In this document: one piece after another, positions 1-7,063 of the stretch | How positions within the stretch are numbered: the first letter of the stretch is position 1 | Layout of the letters: each line of letters opens with the position of its first letter | Source of the DNA: JBKJML01 sp046596415 | GTDB taxonomy: Bacteria; Actinomycetota; Thermoleophilia; Gaiellales; Gaiellaceae | Assembly: GCA_046596415.1 (NCBI GenBank) | Contig: JBKJML010000108.1 | Location: 1-8,898 of the forward strand | Length of the DNA: 8,898 nt | Reading direction: 5' to 3' | The notes under the pieces: model-generated | Seen by the model: the letters and a program-made list of their open reading frames with translations, nothing else | The model's database searches: none | Told to the model about the DNA's origin: nothing | Program-made: the position numbers and the translations under genes

Positions 1-297
1 AAGCGGCCGCTGATGGGGCGGATCGCCCGCGAGCTCGCCGACGTGACGATCGTGACCTCCGACAACCCCCGCAGCGAAGAGCCGCTCGCGATCATCCAGG
101 ACATCATCCAGGGGGCCGGCACCGACGTCGAGATCGATCCCGACCGGCGGAGCGCCATCCACGGTGCGATCAGGCAGGCACGCGAAGGCGATGTCGTCGT
201 GATCGCCGGCAAAGGACACGAGCAGGGCCAGGAGATCGGTGACGAGAAGCTGCCGTTCGACGACCGCGAGGTTGCACGCGAGGCGCTGCGCGGATGA
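1..297 (+). CDS. murE: UDP-MurNAc-tripeptide synthetase MurE, C-terminal part
   Basis: The open frame enters from the left edge, so only the last 98 residues are present. It reads KRPLMGRIARELAD straight from base 1; the ATG at base 13 is internal, not a start. This is the C-terminal (Mur ligase domain 3) end of the cytoplasmic enzyme that adds the third amino acid to UDP-MurNAc-L-Ala-D-Glu. The segment SDNPRSEEP (residues 20-28 of the fragment) contains the DNPR signature, which in characterised MurE enzymes recognises meso-diaminopimelate; lysine-adding enzymes differ here. The later IAGKGHEQGQ (68-77) is the second conserved substrate-binding segment. I infer meso-DAP peptidoglycan. The stop TGA at 295-297 overlaps the murF start in an ATGA arrangement, pointing to coupled translation. 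Family identity is very secure; substrate choice rests on the motif. Confidence 0.96.
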   Translation, partial: KRPLMGRIARELADVTIVTSDNPRSEEPLAIIQDIIQGAGTDVEIDPDRRSAIHGAIRQAREGDVVVIAGKGHEQGQEIGDEKLPFDDREVAREALRG

Positions 298-1544
298 TCC
301 CGCTCGCCCTCGAGGAGATCGCGGCGCTCGCCCCGGGCAGGCTCGAGGGGGAGGGCGTGGTGACGGGGATGCAGATCGACTCGCGTCGGATCGAGCCCGG
401 CGACCTGTTCGTCGCCGTCGGAGCAGGCTCGGGCTTTCTCACGGAGGCGCGTGCGGCCGGTGCCGCTGCGACCCTCGTTCCCGACGACGCGCACGCTGCG
501 CTGGCCTCGATCGCCGGCGCCGTCCGCGCCCGGAGCGCGGCCCACGTGGTTGGCGTCACCGGCTCCACCGGCAAGACCTCGACGAAGGACATCCTCGCGG
601 CGCTCTGCGCGCCGCACGCACCGACGATCGCGACGGAGCGGAGCTTCAACGCCGAGCTCGGCGTGCCGCTCACCCTCTGCCGGCTCGAGCCGGACACCGA
701 GATCTGCATCGTCGAGCTGGGGATGCGCGGCTTCGGGCAGATCGCCGAGCTCTGCGCCTTTGCCCGGCCGGAGCTCGGCATCGTCACGTCGATCGGGCCG
801 GTCCACCTCGAGCTCGTCGGCTCGATCGAGGGCGTCGCCCGCTCGAAAGGTGAGCTCCTCGCGGCTCTGCCTCTAGGCGGGGTCGCGATCATCCCCGCCT
901 CCGCCACCGAGCTCGACCGCCACCTGAGAGACGACCTCGACATCCGCCGCTTCGACGAGCCCGAGGCGCTCGAGCTGGGCGAGGCCGACCTCTCGTTCGC
1001 GTTCCGCGGCAGCCGCGTTCGCTTCCCGTTCACGGCGCGCCACCAGGCCACGAACGCACTCGCGGCGCTCGAGGCGTACGCCGCGCTCGGCCTGCCGCTC
1101 GATCGCGTTCAAGCGGGGGCAGACGCCGTCGCGTTCTCCGCCTGGCGGGGCGAGGAGTCGCCGCTCGCCGGCGGGGGGATCGTGATCAACGACGCCTACA
1201 ACGCGAACCCGACCTCGATGCGGGCCGCGCTCGAGCATCTGAGCGAGCGCGCTCGCGGCCGCCGCCGCGTCGCAATCCTCGGCGGCATGGCCGAGCTCGG
1301 GCCGAGCGGCCCATCCTTCCACCGCGAGATCGGCCTGCTCGCGCAGGAGCTCGGAGTGGAGGAGCTCGTCGCGGTCGGCGAGCTCGCGCGCGACTACGAG
1401 GCCGCGAGGTGGGTGCCCGACGCCGCCGCGGCGCTCGAGCTGCTGGAGGGCCTGATCCGCCCCGGCGACGCGGTGCTCGTCAAGGCGTCTCGCGCGGTCG
1501 GGCTCGAAGGCATCGCCCCGGCGCTGGCGAACGAGAGCGACTGA
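294..1544 (+). CDS. murF: UDP-MurNAc-tripeptide:D-Ala-D-Ala ligase MurF
   Basis: This cytoplasmic ATP-dependent ligase adds D-Ala-D-Ala to the UDP-MurNAc-tripeptide, giving the pentapeptide precursor. The protein has 416 residues, somewhat shorter than the usual roughly 450. The N-terminal domain includes QIDSRRIEPGDLFVAV (27-42). The ATP-binding loop is GVTGSTGKTSTKD (87-99), followed by SFNAELGVPLTL (117-128) and ELGMRGFGQI (141-150), all typical of MurF. The C-terminal domain carries INDAYNANPTSMRAA (298-312) and VLVKASRAVGLE (394-405). The loop between the ATP-binding core and the HQATNALAALEAY segment (250-262) is reduced. The start is the ATG at 294, whose last two bases begin the murE stop (ATGA). 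The stop at 1542-1544 shares its A with the mraY start. I see no frameshift or missing key residue. Confidence 0.97.
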   Translation: MIPLALEEIAALAPGRLEGEGVVTGMQIDSRRIEPGDLFVAVGAGSGFLTEARAAGAAATLVPDDAHAALASIAGAVRARSAAHVVGVTGSTGKTSTKDILAALCAPHAPTIATERSFNAELGVPLTLCRLEPDTEICIVELGMRGFGQIAELCAFARPELGIVTSIGPVHLELVGSIEGVARSKGELLAALPLGGVAIIPASATELDRHLRDDLDIRRFDEPEALELGEADLSFAFRGSRVRFPFTARHQATNALAALEAYAALGLPLDRVQAGADAVAFSAWRGEESPLAGGGIVINDAYNANPTSMRAALEHLSERARGRRRVAILGGMAELGPSGPSFHREIGLLAQELGVEELVAVGELARDYEAARWVPDAAAALELLEGLIRPGDAVLVKASRAVGLEGIAPALANESD

Positions 1545-2557
1545 TGGTCCGCGTCCTCATCGCCGGCCTGATCGCGATGGTGATCTCGATCGTGATCGGC
1601 CCAAAGTTCATCGAGTTCCTACGCCGCAACGAGCTCGGGCAGCCGATCCGTGAGGAGGGGCCCGCCGGCCACGTCGTCAAGCAGGGCACGCCCGTAATGG
1701 GCGGCCTGTTGATCCTGATCTGCGCCCTGATCCCGTTCCTCTTCCTCAGCAGCTACTCGCTCGAGGCTCTGACCGTCCTCTTCATCACTGTCGGGTGCGG
1801 CGCGATCGGGTTCGTCGACGACTTCGTCAAGCTCCGCCACCGGCGCTCACTCGGGCTGCCGGGCCGCTGGAAGATGCTCGGGCTCGTTGCGATCACCGTC
1901 GTCACGGCCCTCGCAGTGCGCCAGCAGGACGGAATCGGCACCGACGTCTATATCCCGATCGCCGACGTGAAGCTCGAGCTCTCGTGGCTCTTTTACGTGC
2001 TGCTCTTCTTCGTGATCGCCGGCACCGCCAACGGCGTCAACCTGACCGACGGGCTCGACGGGCTCGCCGCGGGCACCGGCATCATCGCCCTCCTCACGTT
2101 CATGGCGATGAACGTGATCGCCTACATCCGCTCGAGCACGAAGGTCGAGCTGCGCGACGTGGGCAAGCTCGACCTCGCGATCCTCGGCGCGGCCCTGATC
2201 GGCGGGGCGATCGGATTCCTCTGGTACAACGCCTTCCCGGCCGAACTCTTCATGGGCGATACCGGCTCGATGGCGATCGGCGGCGCGCTGGCCGGCTTCT
2301 CGATCGTCACCGGCACCGAAGCCCTGCTCGTCTTGATCGGCGGCATCTTCGTGATCGAGGCGCTCTCGGTCATGATCCAGGTCTTCACGTTCAAGTACAT
2401 GAACCGGCGTGTCTTCCTGATGACGCCGATCCACCACCATTTCGAGATGAAGGCGTGGTCGGAGACGAAGATCATGGTGCGCTTCTGGATCCTCGGCGCG
2501 ATTCTGTGCGCCTGCGGGTTCGTCCTCTACTACCGCTATTACCTTCAGTTCCGGTGA
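1544..2557 (+). CDS. mraY: Phospho-MurNAc-pentapeptide transferase MraY
   Basis: This integral membrane enzyme transfers phospho-MurNAc-pentapeptide from UDP to undecaprenyl phosphate, forming lipid I on the inner face of the membrane. It has 337 residues, a normal length. Many hydrophobic segments are visible, beginning with residues 3-19. Family motifs appear in order: GTPVMGG (48-54), FVDDFVKL (90-97, with the Asp-Asp pair 92-93), NGVNLTDGLDGLAAG (163-177), FMGDTGSMAIGG (236-247) and the metal/nucleotide motif MTPIHHHFE (293-301). The start is ATG 1544, directly on the murF stop (TGATG). The frame stays open upstream to 1409, but those 45 residues are Arg-rich out-of-frame translation of murF and lie before the first membrane helix, so I reject them. 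The stop TGA 2555-2557 overlaps the GTG start of murD. Confidence 0.98.
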   Translation: MVRVLIAGLIAMVISIVIGPKFIEFLRRNELGQPIREEGPAGHVVKQGTPVMGGLLILICALIPFLFLSSYSLEALTVLFITVGCGAIGFVDDFVKLRHRRSLGLPGRWKMLGLVAITVVTALAVRQQDGIGTDVYIPIADVKLELSWLFYVLLFFVIAGTANGVNLTDGLDGLAAGTGIIALLTFMAMNVIAYIRSSTKVELRDVGKLDLAILGAALIGGAIGFLWYNAFPAELFMGDTGSMAIGGALAGFSIVTGTEALLVLIGGIFVIEALSVMIQVFTFKYMNRRVFLMTPIHHHFEMKAWSETKIMVRFWILGAILCACGFVLYYRYYLQFR

Positions 2558-3750
2558 GGCGGGTTCTCGTCGTCGGGCTCGCACGCTCGGGGCGGGCGGC
2601 CCGTGCAGCGCTCGAAGCGCGCGGAGTGGAGGTCGTCGTGGCCGATCGGACGCTCGGGAACGACGGCGACCTGGCGCTGCTCGACGGGGTCGACGCGCTC
2701 GTCAAGAGCCCGGGCGTTCCCGGCGGCTCGCCGCTCCCCACCGCCGCGCGGGAGCGGGGGATCCCCGTCTGGAGTGAGGTCGAGCTCGGCGGGCGGCTGC
2801 TGCCGAATCCGATCGTCGGTGTGACGGGCACGAACGGCAAGACGACGACGACGGAGTTGATCGGCGCCATGTTCCGGGCGGCGGGCCTGCCGGTGGCAGT
2901 GGCGGGAAACGTCGGTACCGCCCTGACGAGCGTCGAGCCGCCGCCCGACGCCTGGATCGTCTGTGAGCTCTCCTCGTTCCAGCTCGAGGACGTGGACACG
3001 TTCCGGCCCCGCGTGGCCGTGCTGCTGAACCTCGAGCCAGACCACCTCGACCGCCACGGCACGATCGAGGCGTACGAGGCCGCGAAACACCGCATCTTCG
3101 AGAACCAGGGACCTGACGACTCCGCTGTCGTCCCGCGAGGCCACCGTCCAGTGCCTGGCACTGGACGGCGGATCGAATTCGCCGCCGCCGACGCCCTGCC
3201 GGCAGAGCCGTTGCTTCCCGGCGCCCACAATCGCGAGAACGCTGCGGCCGCGACGGCCGCGGCCCGTGCGGCCGGTGTCCCCGACGAGGCGATCGCCGAG
3301 GCGCTCCGTACCTTCCCGGGCGTCGAGCACCGGCTCGAGCTCGTCGGCCAACGTGCCGGCGTCCGCTACGTCAACGACTCGAAGGCGACGAACACGGCTG
3401 CGGCCCGGCGCGCGCTCGCTGCCTACGACGCGCCGCTGCATGTGATCCTCGGCGGCTCGCTGAAGGGCGAGAGCTTCGCCGAGTTCGCACAGGCAGTCGC
3501 AGCCGCGAACGTGAAAAGCGCCTACCTCGTCGGCGAGGCGGCCGCCGGCCTGGCCGAGGCGCTCGGGCACGCAGCGGTCCCGTTCCTGATCGCAGGCACG
3601 GTCGAGCGCGCCGTCGTGGAGGCGGCCTCGGCCGCCGAATCGGGGGACATCGTGCTCCTCTCACCGGCCTGCGCCAGCTACGACCAGTACGCGAACTTCG
3701 AGGAGCGCGGGCAGGAGTTCAGGAGGCTCGTCCAGAACCTCGACAGGTGA
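2554..3750 (+). CDS. murD: UDP-MurNAc-L-Ala:D-Glu ligase MurD, compact form
   Basis: This cytoplasmic ligase adds D-glutamate to UDP-MurNAc-L-Ala. The protein has 398 residues, against about 440-450 in well-known MurD. Motifs in order: N-terminal nucleotide-binding segment RRVLVVGLARSG (2-13), P-loop GVTGTNGKTTTTE (89-101), CELSSFQLE (138-146), NLEPDHLDRHG (159-169), AAKHRIFEN (176-184; the family's carbamylated lysine is in this segment), GAHNRENAAAA (223-233), FPGVEHRLE (254-262), YVNDSKATN (272-280), GGSLKGESF (300-308) and SPACASYDQYANFEERG (370-386). The GTG start at 2554 forms GTGA with the mraY stop; the frame is open much further upstream, but that is mraY read out of frame. Between residues 184 and 223 the usual central-domain strands are shortened and replaced by a low-similarity stretch. 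That stretch contains the palindrome at 3144-3168, which encodes RPVPGTGR. Confidence 0.95.
   Translation: MRRVLVVGLARSGRAARAALEARGVEVVVADRTLGNDGDLALLDGVDALVKSPGVPGGSPLPTAARERGIPVWSEVELGGRLLPNPIVGVTGTNGKTTTTELIGAMFRAAGLPVAVAGNVGTALTSVEPPPDAWIVCELSSFQLEDVDTFRPRVAVLLNLEPDHLDRHGTIEAYEAAKHRIFENQGPDDSAVVPRGHRPVPGTGRRIEFAAADALPAEPLLPGAHNRENAAAATAAARAAGVPDEAIAEALRTFPGVEHRLELVGQRAGVRYVNDSKATNTAAARRALAAYDAPLHVILGGSLKGESFAEFAQAVAAANVKSAYLVGEAAAGLAEALGHAAVPFLIAGTVERAVVEAASAAESGDIVLLSPACASYDQYANFEERGQEFRRLVQNLDR
3144..3168. repeat. Perfect palindrome inside murD (12-base arms, 1-base centre)
   Basis: The left arm CCGTCCAGTGCC (3144-3155) is followed by a single T (3156) and then by its exact reverse complement (3157-3168). 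After one mismatch on each side, CC at 3141-3142 also pairs with GG at 3170-3171. The element lies fully inside murD, keeps the frame, and encodes residues 198-205 (RPVPGTGR). It sits in the weakly conserved part of the MurD central domain, between the AAKHRIFEN segment and GAHNREN. I see no second copy in this window. The structure resembles a dispersed palindromic (REP-like) element; that reading is inference. Confidence 0.8.
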
Positions 3751-4964
3751 GTCGCGGTCAGCTCGAGCAACGCCTGCTCGTCCTCGTCACCCTCAGCCTC
3801 GTCGCATTCGGCCTCGTCATGGTCTACAGCGCGACCTCGGCCTCGGCGGCGATCGGAGCGGGCAACCCGATGGGCTTCCTGGAGCGCCAGGGGCTCTACG
3901 CGTTGGCCGGCCTCGGGCTGATGATCGCCGCCTCGCGCTTCGACTATCACCGGTTGCGAAAGCTCGCGCCCGCGCTTGTCCTGACCGCGCTCGGGCTCTG
4001 TCTCGCGGTGCTTGCGATCAGCCCACCCGTGAACGGCGCCCGCCGCTGGATCGATCTCGGGCCCGCCTCCTTCCAGCCCTCGGAGCTCGCGAAGCTCGCG
4101 CTCGCCGTCTGGCTCGCCACCTATCTCGCCCGCAAGCCGGTACCGCGCTCGCTCGGCGAGCTCTGGCGGCCGGTCGGGATGCTCACCGGCCTCTTCAGCC
4201 TGCTCCTGATGCTCGAGCCCGACCTCGGCACGACGATCGCACTCGTCCTGATGGTCACCGGGACGCTCGTCGTCGCGGGTGTGCCGATCCGCATCCTCGC
4301 CATGGCAGGTGCGCTGGCGGGAGCCCTCGGTGCCGCCGCGATCTGGATCGAGCCCTATCGCCGCGCACGCATGCTCAGCTTCCTCGACCCGTGGGACGAC
4401 GCCCAGGGCACCGGCTTCCAGACCGTCCAGGCGATGATCGGGATGGGCTCCGGCGGGCTCACGGGTGAGGGCCTGGGCCAGGGCGTCCAGAAGATCTTCT
4501 ACCTTCCGGAGGCACACACCGACATGATCTTCGCGATCGTCGGCGAAGAGCTGGGGCTGATCGGCTCGACGTTCGTGATCGCGGCCTTCGGTCTCTTCGC
4601 CTACGCCGGCTTCCGGGTCGCACTCCGCTGCCGCGATCCCTTCGGAAAGTTCCTCGCCGCAGGCCTCACCTCGCTCGTCTGCGGGCAGGCTGCGGTCAAC
4701 CTCGCTGCCGTGCTCGGGATCGCACCGCTGACCGGAATTCCGCTGCCGTTCGTCTCCTACGGCGGCTCCAGCCTCGTCGTACTGCTCGCCGGGGTGGGAA
4801 TCCTCCTTAACATCGCTGTCAATGACCGAGTCGTCAAGAGAGCTGCGGTGCCTGATCGCGGCCGGCGGAACAGCCGGGCACGTGCTCCCGTCGCTCGCGA
4901 TCGCCCGAGTGCTGCGCGATCGCGGCGTCAGGGTGACGTTCGCCGGGTCGCCGGATCGCGTTGA
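3747..4964 (+). CDS. ftsW: Septal peptidoglycan polymerase FtsW (SEDS family), 3' end possibly frameshifted
   Basis: FtsW is a multi-pass SEDS glycosyltransferase that polymerises lipid II at the division site with its partner class B PBP. The frame gives 405 residues. Typical features: first helix with FGLVMVYSATSAS (21-33), NGARRWIDLGPASFQPSELAK (96-116), LEPDLGT (156-162), the extracellular GSGGLTGEGLGQG (234-246), LPEAHTDMIFAIVGEELG (253-270; Asp259 is the probable catalytic Asp of the family) and PLPFVSYGGSS (332-342). FtsW rather than RodA is inferred from its place between murD and murG. The start is GTG 3747, in GTGA with the murD stop. The last normal helix ends near GILLNIAV (351-358). 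The remaining 47 residues hold 15 Arg, have no recognisable family features, and overlap murG by 143 bases in another frame. Either the stop was lost naturally, or one base is missing just before 4822. Confidence 0.93.
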   Translation: MSRGQLEQRLLVLVTLSLVAFGLVMVYSATSASAAIGAGNPMGFLERQGLYALAGLGLMIAASRFDYHRLRKLAPALVLTALGLCLAVLAISPPVNGARRWIDLGPASFQPSELAKLALAVWLATYLARKPVPRSLGELWRPVGMLTGLFSLLLMLEPDLGTTIALVLMVTGTLVVAGVPIRILAMAGALAGALGAAAIWIEPYRRARMLSFLDPWDDAQGTGFQTVQAMIGMGSGGLTGEGLGQGVQKIFYLPEAHTDMIFAIVGEELGLIGSTFVIAAFGLFAYAGFRVALRCRDPFGKFLAAGLTSLVCGQAAVNLAAVLGIAPLTGIPLPFVSYGGSSLVVLLAGVGILLNIAVNDRVVKRAAVPDRGRRNSRARAPVARDRPSAARSRRQGDVRRVAGSR

Positions 4965-5898
4965 GGCTGAGCTCGTCCCGGCCGCCGGCTTCGAGTTCGA
5001 CGGCTTCCGCGTCTCAGGCTTCCCCCGCCGTCCCGGCCTCCGGCTCGCTCGTTCCCTGTTCCAGGCCGGTGGCGCCCCCGCCGCGTGCGCGCGCATCCTC
5101 GCGCGCCGCCGGCCCCAGGTCGTCCTCGGCGGTGGCGGCTACGTGGCCGGGCCGATGGTGCTCGCGGCGTGGGTCAGGCGAATCCCGGCGGCCCTGACCG
5201 AAGCGGACGCTCACCTCGGGCTCGCGAACCGGCTCGCTGCCCCGTATGCGCGGCGGATCTTCCTTGCCTACCCAACTCCGGGCAGGGACGGCGCCAAGTA
5301 CCGCGTCACCGGCCGTCCCGTGCCCGCTCGGGCCGACATCTCGCGCGCGGCTGCGAGAGCGTCGCTCGGCCTGCCATCGGACGGGCCAGTGCTGCTCGTC
5401 GCCGGCGGCAGCCAGGGAGCAAGGGTGCTGAACGACTTTGCGCTCGACACCTGGGGTGACGCGGGGCCGGCCGTGCTGCATCTGTGTGGGTCGCGCTACG
5501 CCGACGAGCTCGCCGCCCGTGTCAGCCGGACCGACTATCGCCTCGTCCCGTTCGTCGACGACTTCGGCGCCGCCGTGACGGCCGCCGACCTGACGCTCTC
5601 GCGCGCCGGCGGCACCGTGTGGGAGCTCGCGGCGGCCGGTGCGCCGGCGATCCTCGTCCCGTCGCCGAACGTGACCGCCGACCACCAGACACTGAACGCG
5701 CGCCACTTCGAGCAGGGCGGCGGCGCGGTCCTCGTGCCGGAGTCCGAGCTCGCCGGCGTCCCGGCGCTCGTGGCGGCGCTGCTGGGCGATCCCGCGCGGC
5801 TTGCGGCGATGAGCGAGGCGATGCGGGCGATGGCGCGGCCGCACGCGGCCGAGGAGATCGCCGAGGAGTTGATTGCCCTTGCAACCGCTCGCCGGTAG
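4822..5898 (+). CDS. murG: Lipid II synthase MurG (UDP-GlcNAc:lipid I GlcNAc transferase)
   Basis: MurG is a membrane-associated GT-B glycosyltransferase that adds GlcNAc to lipid I, forming lipid II on the cytoplasmic face. It has 358 residues, a normal length. The N-terminal glycine loop is AAGGTAGHVLPSLAIA (13-28). VVLGGGGYVAGPMVLAAW (100-117) follows, then the C-domain loop LLVAGGSQGARVLN (191-204), DLTLSRAGGTVWELAAAGAPAILVP (256-280) and the donor-site DHQTLNAR (287-294). The usual HEQN-type segment is replaced by LTEADAHLGLANR (125-137). The ATG at 4822 puts the glycine loop 15 residues in, as expected; the next in-frame start (a GTG, Val21) would destroy the loop. No good Shine-Dalgarno sequence lies upstream, so translation probably depends on coupling to ftsW. 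The C-terminus overlaps the murC start. Confidence 0.96.
   Translation: MTESSRELRCLIAAGGTAGHVLPSLAIARVLRDRGVRVTFAGSPDRVEAELVPAAGFEFDGFRVSGFPRRPGLRLARSLFQAGGAPAACARILARRRPQVVLGGGGYVAGPMVLAAWVRRIPAALTEADAHLGLANRLAAPYARRIFLAYPTPGRDGAKYRVTGRPVPARADISRAAARASLGLPSDGPVLLVAGGSQGARVLNDFALDTWGDAGPAVLHLCGSRYADELAARVSRTDYRLVPFVDDFGAAVTAADLTLSRAGGTVWELAAAGAPAILVPSPNVTADHQTLNARHFEQGGGAVLVPESELAGVPALVAALLGDPARLAAMSEAMRAMARPHAAEEIAEELIALATARR
5863..5868 (+). promoter_or_regulatory. Probable ribosome binding site for murC
   Basis: GAGGAG lies inside the 3' end of murG. It is 4 bases before the TTG at 5873 and 10 bases before a second in-frame TTG at 5879. There is no ATG or GTG in a sensible place, so murC must use a TTG; the spacing does not settle which. 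Either choice leaves the glycine-rich FVGIGGAG loop close to the N-terminus. Confidence 0.5.
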
Positions 5899-7063
5899 GC
5901 GGATCTGGTTCGTCGGGATCGGCGGTGCCGGCCTCTCGTCGTACGCGTTTCTCGCTCGCGCCTGGGGCGCAGAGGTTGGCGGCTGGGACCGGAACGAAAC
6001 CCCGTATCTGCGCCTGCTTGAAGGTGTTCCGCTCGAGCTCGGCGGCGAGCCGGCCGCTCCACCCGGCTTCGAGGTCGTGGTCTCGAGCGCCTACGCCGGC
6101 CAGGTCGAGGGCCGGACGCGCGCCGAGCTGCTCGCCGAGCTCGTGTCGCTCACGCGCTCGATCGTGATCGCCGGCGCGCACGGGAAGACCACGACGACTG
6201 CGATGGTGGCGTTCGTCCTGCACGAGCTCGGGAACGATCCGAGCTGGCTCGTCGGTGGCGAGATCCCGCAACTGGGTGGCAACGCAGGGGCAGGGGGCGG
6301 CTGGCTCGTCGTCGAGGGCGACGAGTCCGACCGGACGGTCGAGTCGCTCCGGCCCGAGATCGGCGTCGTGACGAACGTCGAGCTCGACCATCACGCAACC
6401 TTCGGCTCGGAAGCCGAGGTGCGGACGCTCTTCGAGGACTGGCTCGCCGAGGTGCCGAGCCCAGTACGGGGGTGGGAGCTCGAGCCGGTCGACGCGACCG
6501 AGCTGCCGCTGCTTCGCGGCGCGCACAACCGACAGAATGCTGCCGCAGCTCTTGCCGCGCTCGAGCTCGCCGGGGTCGCGCGTTCCGACGCCCTGCCGGT
6601 GCTCGCAGGCTTCCGTGGAGCCCGCCGACGGCTGGAGCGGAAGGGCGAGGCACGGGGCGTCCTCGTCTACGACGACTACGGCCACCATCCGACCGAGGTC
6701 GCTGCCACGATCGCGGCAGCGCGCGAGGGTCTCGAAGGGCGGCTGCTCGTCGTCTTCCAGCCGCACCTGTACTCCCGGACGCGACACCTCGCGCGCGCGT
6801 TCGGAGCGGCGCTCGCGGCCGCCGACGCAGTGTGCGTGACTGAGGTCTACCGAGCCCGGGAGCAGCCGATCGAAGGCGTGAGCGGCAAGCTCGTCGTCGA
6901 CGCGGTCGCCAAGGTGCGCCCCGGTGTTCGTCTCGCGTGGACACCGTCGCTCGAGGACGCCGCGAAAGTGCTGCGCGCCTGGGCCGAGCCGGGGGACACG
7001 ATCCTGACGATGGGTGCCGGCGACATCGACAGGGTCGCCGAGCTCCTGCTGGAGAGCGGATGA
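5873..7063 (+). CDS. murC: UDP-MurNAc:L-Ala ligase MurC, compact form, TTG start
   Basis: This cytoplasmic ligase adds the first residue, L-Ala, to UDP-MurNAc. It has 396 residues from the TTG at 5873, clearly shorter than the usual 450-490. Motifs: RIWFVGIGGAGLSSYAFLA (10-28, the MurC-type N-terminal loop), VSSAYAG (70-76), the P-loop IAGAHGKTTTTAMVA (99-113), EGDESDRT (148-155), TNVELDHH (167-174), GAHNRQNAAAA (216-226), the C-domain signature YDDYGHHPTEV (266-276), FQPHLYSRTRHLA (295-307) and ILTMGAGDID (377-386). The shortening is mostly between LFEDWLAEV (186-194) and GAHNRQN, where the central-domain strands are nearly gone. The start overlaps murG by 26 bases (20 if TTG 5879 is used). 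The stop TGA 7061-7063 forms ATGA with murB. All catalytic motifs are intact, so I take it as functional. Confidence 0.95.
   Translation: MPLQPLAGRRIWFVGIGGAGLSSYAFLARAWGAEVGGWDRNETPYLRLLEGVPLELGGEPAAPPGFEVVVSSAYAGQVEGRTRAELLAELVSLTRSIVIAGAHGKTTTTAMVAFVLHELGNDPSWLVGGEIPQLGGNAGAGGGWLVVEGDESDRTVESLRPEIGVVTNVELDHHATFGSEAEVRTLFEDWLAEVPSPVRGWELEPVDATELPLLRGAHNRQNAAAALAALELAGVARSDALPVLAGFRGARRRLERKGEARGVLVYDDYGHHPTEVAATIAAAREGLEGRLLVVFQPHLYSRTRHLARAFGAALAAADAVCVTEVYRAREQPIEGVSGKLVVDAVAKVRPGVRLAWTPSLEDAAKVLRAWAEPGDTILTMGAGDIDRVAELLLESG

Noticed and set aside
1795..2553. Open frame running into murD from within mraY
   Set aside because: The 253 extra codons are mraY read out of frame, rich in Arg and Pro. 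The family N-terminus begins at GTG 2554.
3678..5096. Long minus-strand open frame (472 codons) opposite ftsW and the murG start
   Set aside because: It spans conserved genes on the other strand, its composition is unlike any protein family I know, and it has no ribosome site.
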